64,000 bases of DNA, from the NCBI RefSeq assembly GCF_000708715.2, contig NZ_JENB01000020.1, positions 58,181-122,180 on the forward strand, read 5' to 3'. Under the pieces are notes generated by a model. The model did no database searches and was not told the DNA's origin. It saw only the letters and a program-made list of their open reading frames with translations. Positions within the stretch are counted from its first letter, which is position 1. Every line of letters starts with the position of its first letter. This DNA comes from Pseudomonas putida W15Oct28 (GTDB lineage: Bacteria > Pseudomonadota > Gammaproteobacteria > Pseudomonadales > Pseudomonadaceae). A program made the position numbers and the translations under genes. Positions 63,038 through 64,000 of the stretch are shown piece by piece.

Positions 63038-64000
63038 TCAGGCTGGCTGGGCGACCAGTTCGTCTTCCTCGAAGCCGCGAGAGGCCTTGCCGACCAGCAG
63101 TTCATCCGGCGCATGGGCCACGCTGTGGTCCTTGCCCGGGTAGTCCAGCGAATGCAGGAAGTGGCGGATGCAGTTGATCCGCGCGCGCTTCTTGTCATCG
63201 GACTTGATCACCGTCCACGGCGCATCGGCGGTGTCGGTGTGGAAAAACATCGCTTCCTTGGCCGCGGTGTAGTCTTCCCACTTGTCCAGCGACTTGATGT
63301 CGATGGGCGACAGCTTCCAGTGTTTGAGCGGGTCGTCCCGGCGTGAAATGAAGCGCCGCAGCTGCTCTTCGCGGTTCACCGAAAACCAGTACTTGAACAG
63401 CAGGATGCCGCTGTTGCACAGCATTCGCTCCAGGTCCGGTGTCTGGCGCATGAACTCCAGGTACTGCAGCGGTGTGCAGAACTCCATCACCTTCTCGACC
63501 CCTGCGCGGTTGTACCAGGAGCGGTCGAAGAACACCATTTCACCCGCTGTGGGCAGGTGCTGTATGTAGCGCTGGAAATACCACTGGCCCTGTTCCTGCT
63601 CGGAAGGCTTCTCCAGTGCGACGATGCGTGCGCCACGTGGGTTGAGGTGCTCCATGAAACGCTTGATGGTGCCACCCTTGCCCGCGGCATCGCGCCCCTC
63701 GAACAGGATCACCACACGTTGGCCGGTTTCCTTCACCCAGCTTTGTACCTTCAGCAGCTCGATCTGCAGCGCGTGCTTGGCCTTTTCGTAGTCCTGGCGT
63801 CGCAGGCGTGTGCGGTAGGGGTAGCTGCCCGGCAGGCGGGCCGAGGTGCTGTCTTCGTTGCTGCCCTTCGGGGCGGTGGCGACCTCCAGTGCAGCGGGTT
63901 GCTGGCTGATGCGGGTGATCGTCGGTTCCGGCTTGCGCTGGCGGGGGCGGCGCGTGCGGACCGGGGTAATGGCAGGCTCGCTGGGGGCGGGGAGCAGGAG
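63038..64000 (-). CDS. ppk2: Polyphosphate kinase 2 (5' end outside window)
   Basis: About 320 residues are visible. The frame is open through the right edge, and upstream of residue MKETGQRVV it continues as LRRQDYEKAKHALQIELLKV and a Lys/Arg/Pro-rich N-terminal extension, so the gene is not short. The PPK2 domain has Walker A (FEGRDAAGKGGTIKRF) and Walker B (VFFDRSWYNRAGVE), plus KYWFSVNREEQLRRF and RRDDPLKHWKLSP. It transfers phosphate between polyphosphate and nucleotides. Which subclass it belongs to cannot be decided here. Confidence 0.94.
   Translation of the reverse strand, partial: LLLPAPSEPAITPVRTRRPRQRKPEPTITRISQQPAALEVATAPKGSNEDSTSARLPGSYPYRTRLRRQDYEKAKHALQIELLKVQSWVKETGQRVVILFEGRDAAGKGGTIKRFMEHLNPRGARIVALEKPSEQEQGQWYFQRYIQHLPTAGEMVFFDRSWYNRAGVEKVMEFCTPLQYLEFMRQTPDLERMLCNSGILLFKYWFSVNREEQLRRFISRRDDPLKHWKLSPIDIKSLDKWEDYTAAKEAMFFHTDTADAPWTVIKSDDKKRARINCIRHFLHSLDYPGKDHSVAHAPDELLVGKASRGFEEDELVAQPA

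Overview
The window looks like a chromosome segment from a fluorescent pseudomonad of the Pseudomonas putida group. The base composition is GC-rich, the gene order gshA-(thioesterase)-tex-ompR-envZ, rimB-rimK, hslR-hslO-pckA and yrfG-nudE-cysQ is one I associate with P. putida, and two families of P. putida-type REP elements (one carrying a GCGGG..CCCGC core, the other ending in TGTCGCGA) sit between many genes, usually as inverted pairs. Organism and synteny come from recognition of sequence, not from a search.

Layout. 1-7.1 kb holds a TetR regulator (cut by the left edge), gshA, a PaaI-type thioesterase, tex and the ompR-envZ pair. 7.3-13.9 kb is a catabolic cassette: a GntR/FCD regulator diverges across a perfect 17-bp palindrome from hydantoinase A and B subunits, a RidA-family protein and an MFS carrier. 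14-24.3 kb has rimB-rimK, hslR, a PAP2 phosphatase, hslO, pckA, a thioesterase, a glycine-zipper protein and an FdhF-like molybdoenzyme with fdhD. 24.4-33.3 kb has kbp/lysM, yrfG, nudE-cysQ, a DctB/DctD-like two-component system with a thioesterase, rfbC and aguA. 33.5-44.4 kb is an envelope and iron-uptake region: a siderophore receptor with a candidate Fur box, an OprD-family porin, a membrane-anchored glutamate-synthase-domain protein, and a two-component system divergent from a second TonB receptor across 10-bp-phased direct repeats.

44.6-53.9 kb is accessory DNA at tRNA-Thr(UGU). Left to right it holds an orphan nucleotidyltransferase, the decayed lysogeny module of a P2-like phage (frameshifted cox-like gene, intact repressor, integrase reduced to its first codons), an imperfect direct repeat of the tRNA 3' end, and an AT-rich three-gene operon. 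That operon encodes a caspase-like protease, a protein of unknown family and a metallo-beta-lactamase-fold hydrolase; I regard it as the most likely undescribed system here, probably defensive. Then come a recombinase gene broken by an amber codon with its small partner, a stretch rich in strong palindromes and DnaA-box-like motifs, and a P4-type integrase beside the intact tRNA gene.

54-64 kb returns to core genome: a small lipoprotein, a strongly structured leader before a DUF3077 gene, a methyltransferase, a basic/polar amino-acid ABC transporter operon, gabP with a possible three-way-junction RNA upstream, a conserved hypothetical protein, a lipoprotein and a PPK2 polyphosphate kinase cut by the right edge.
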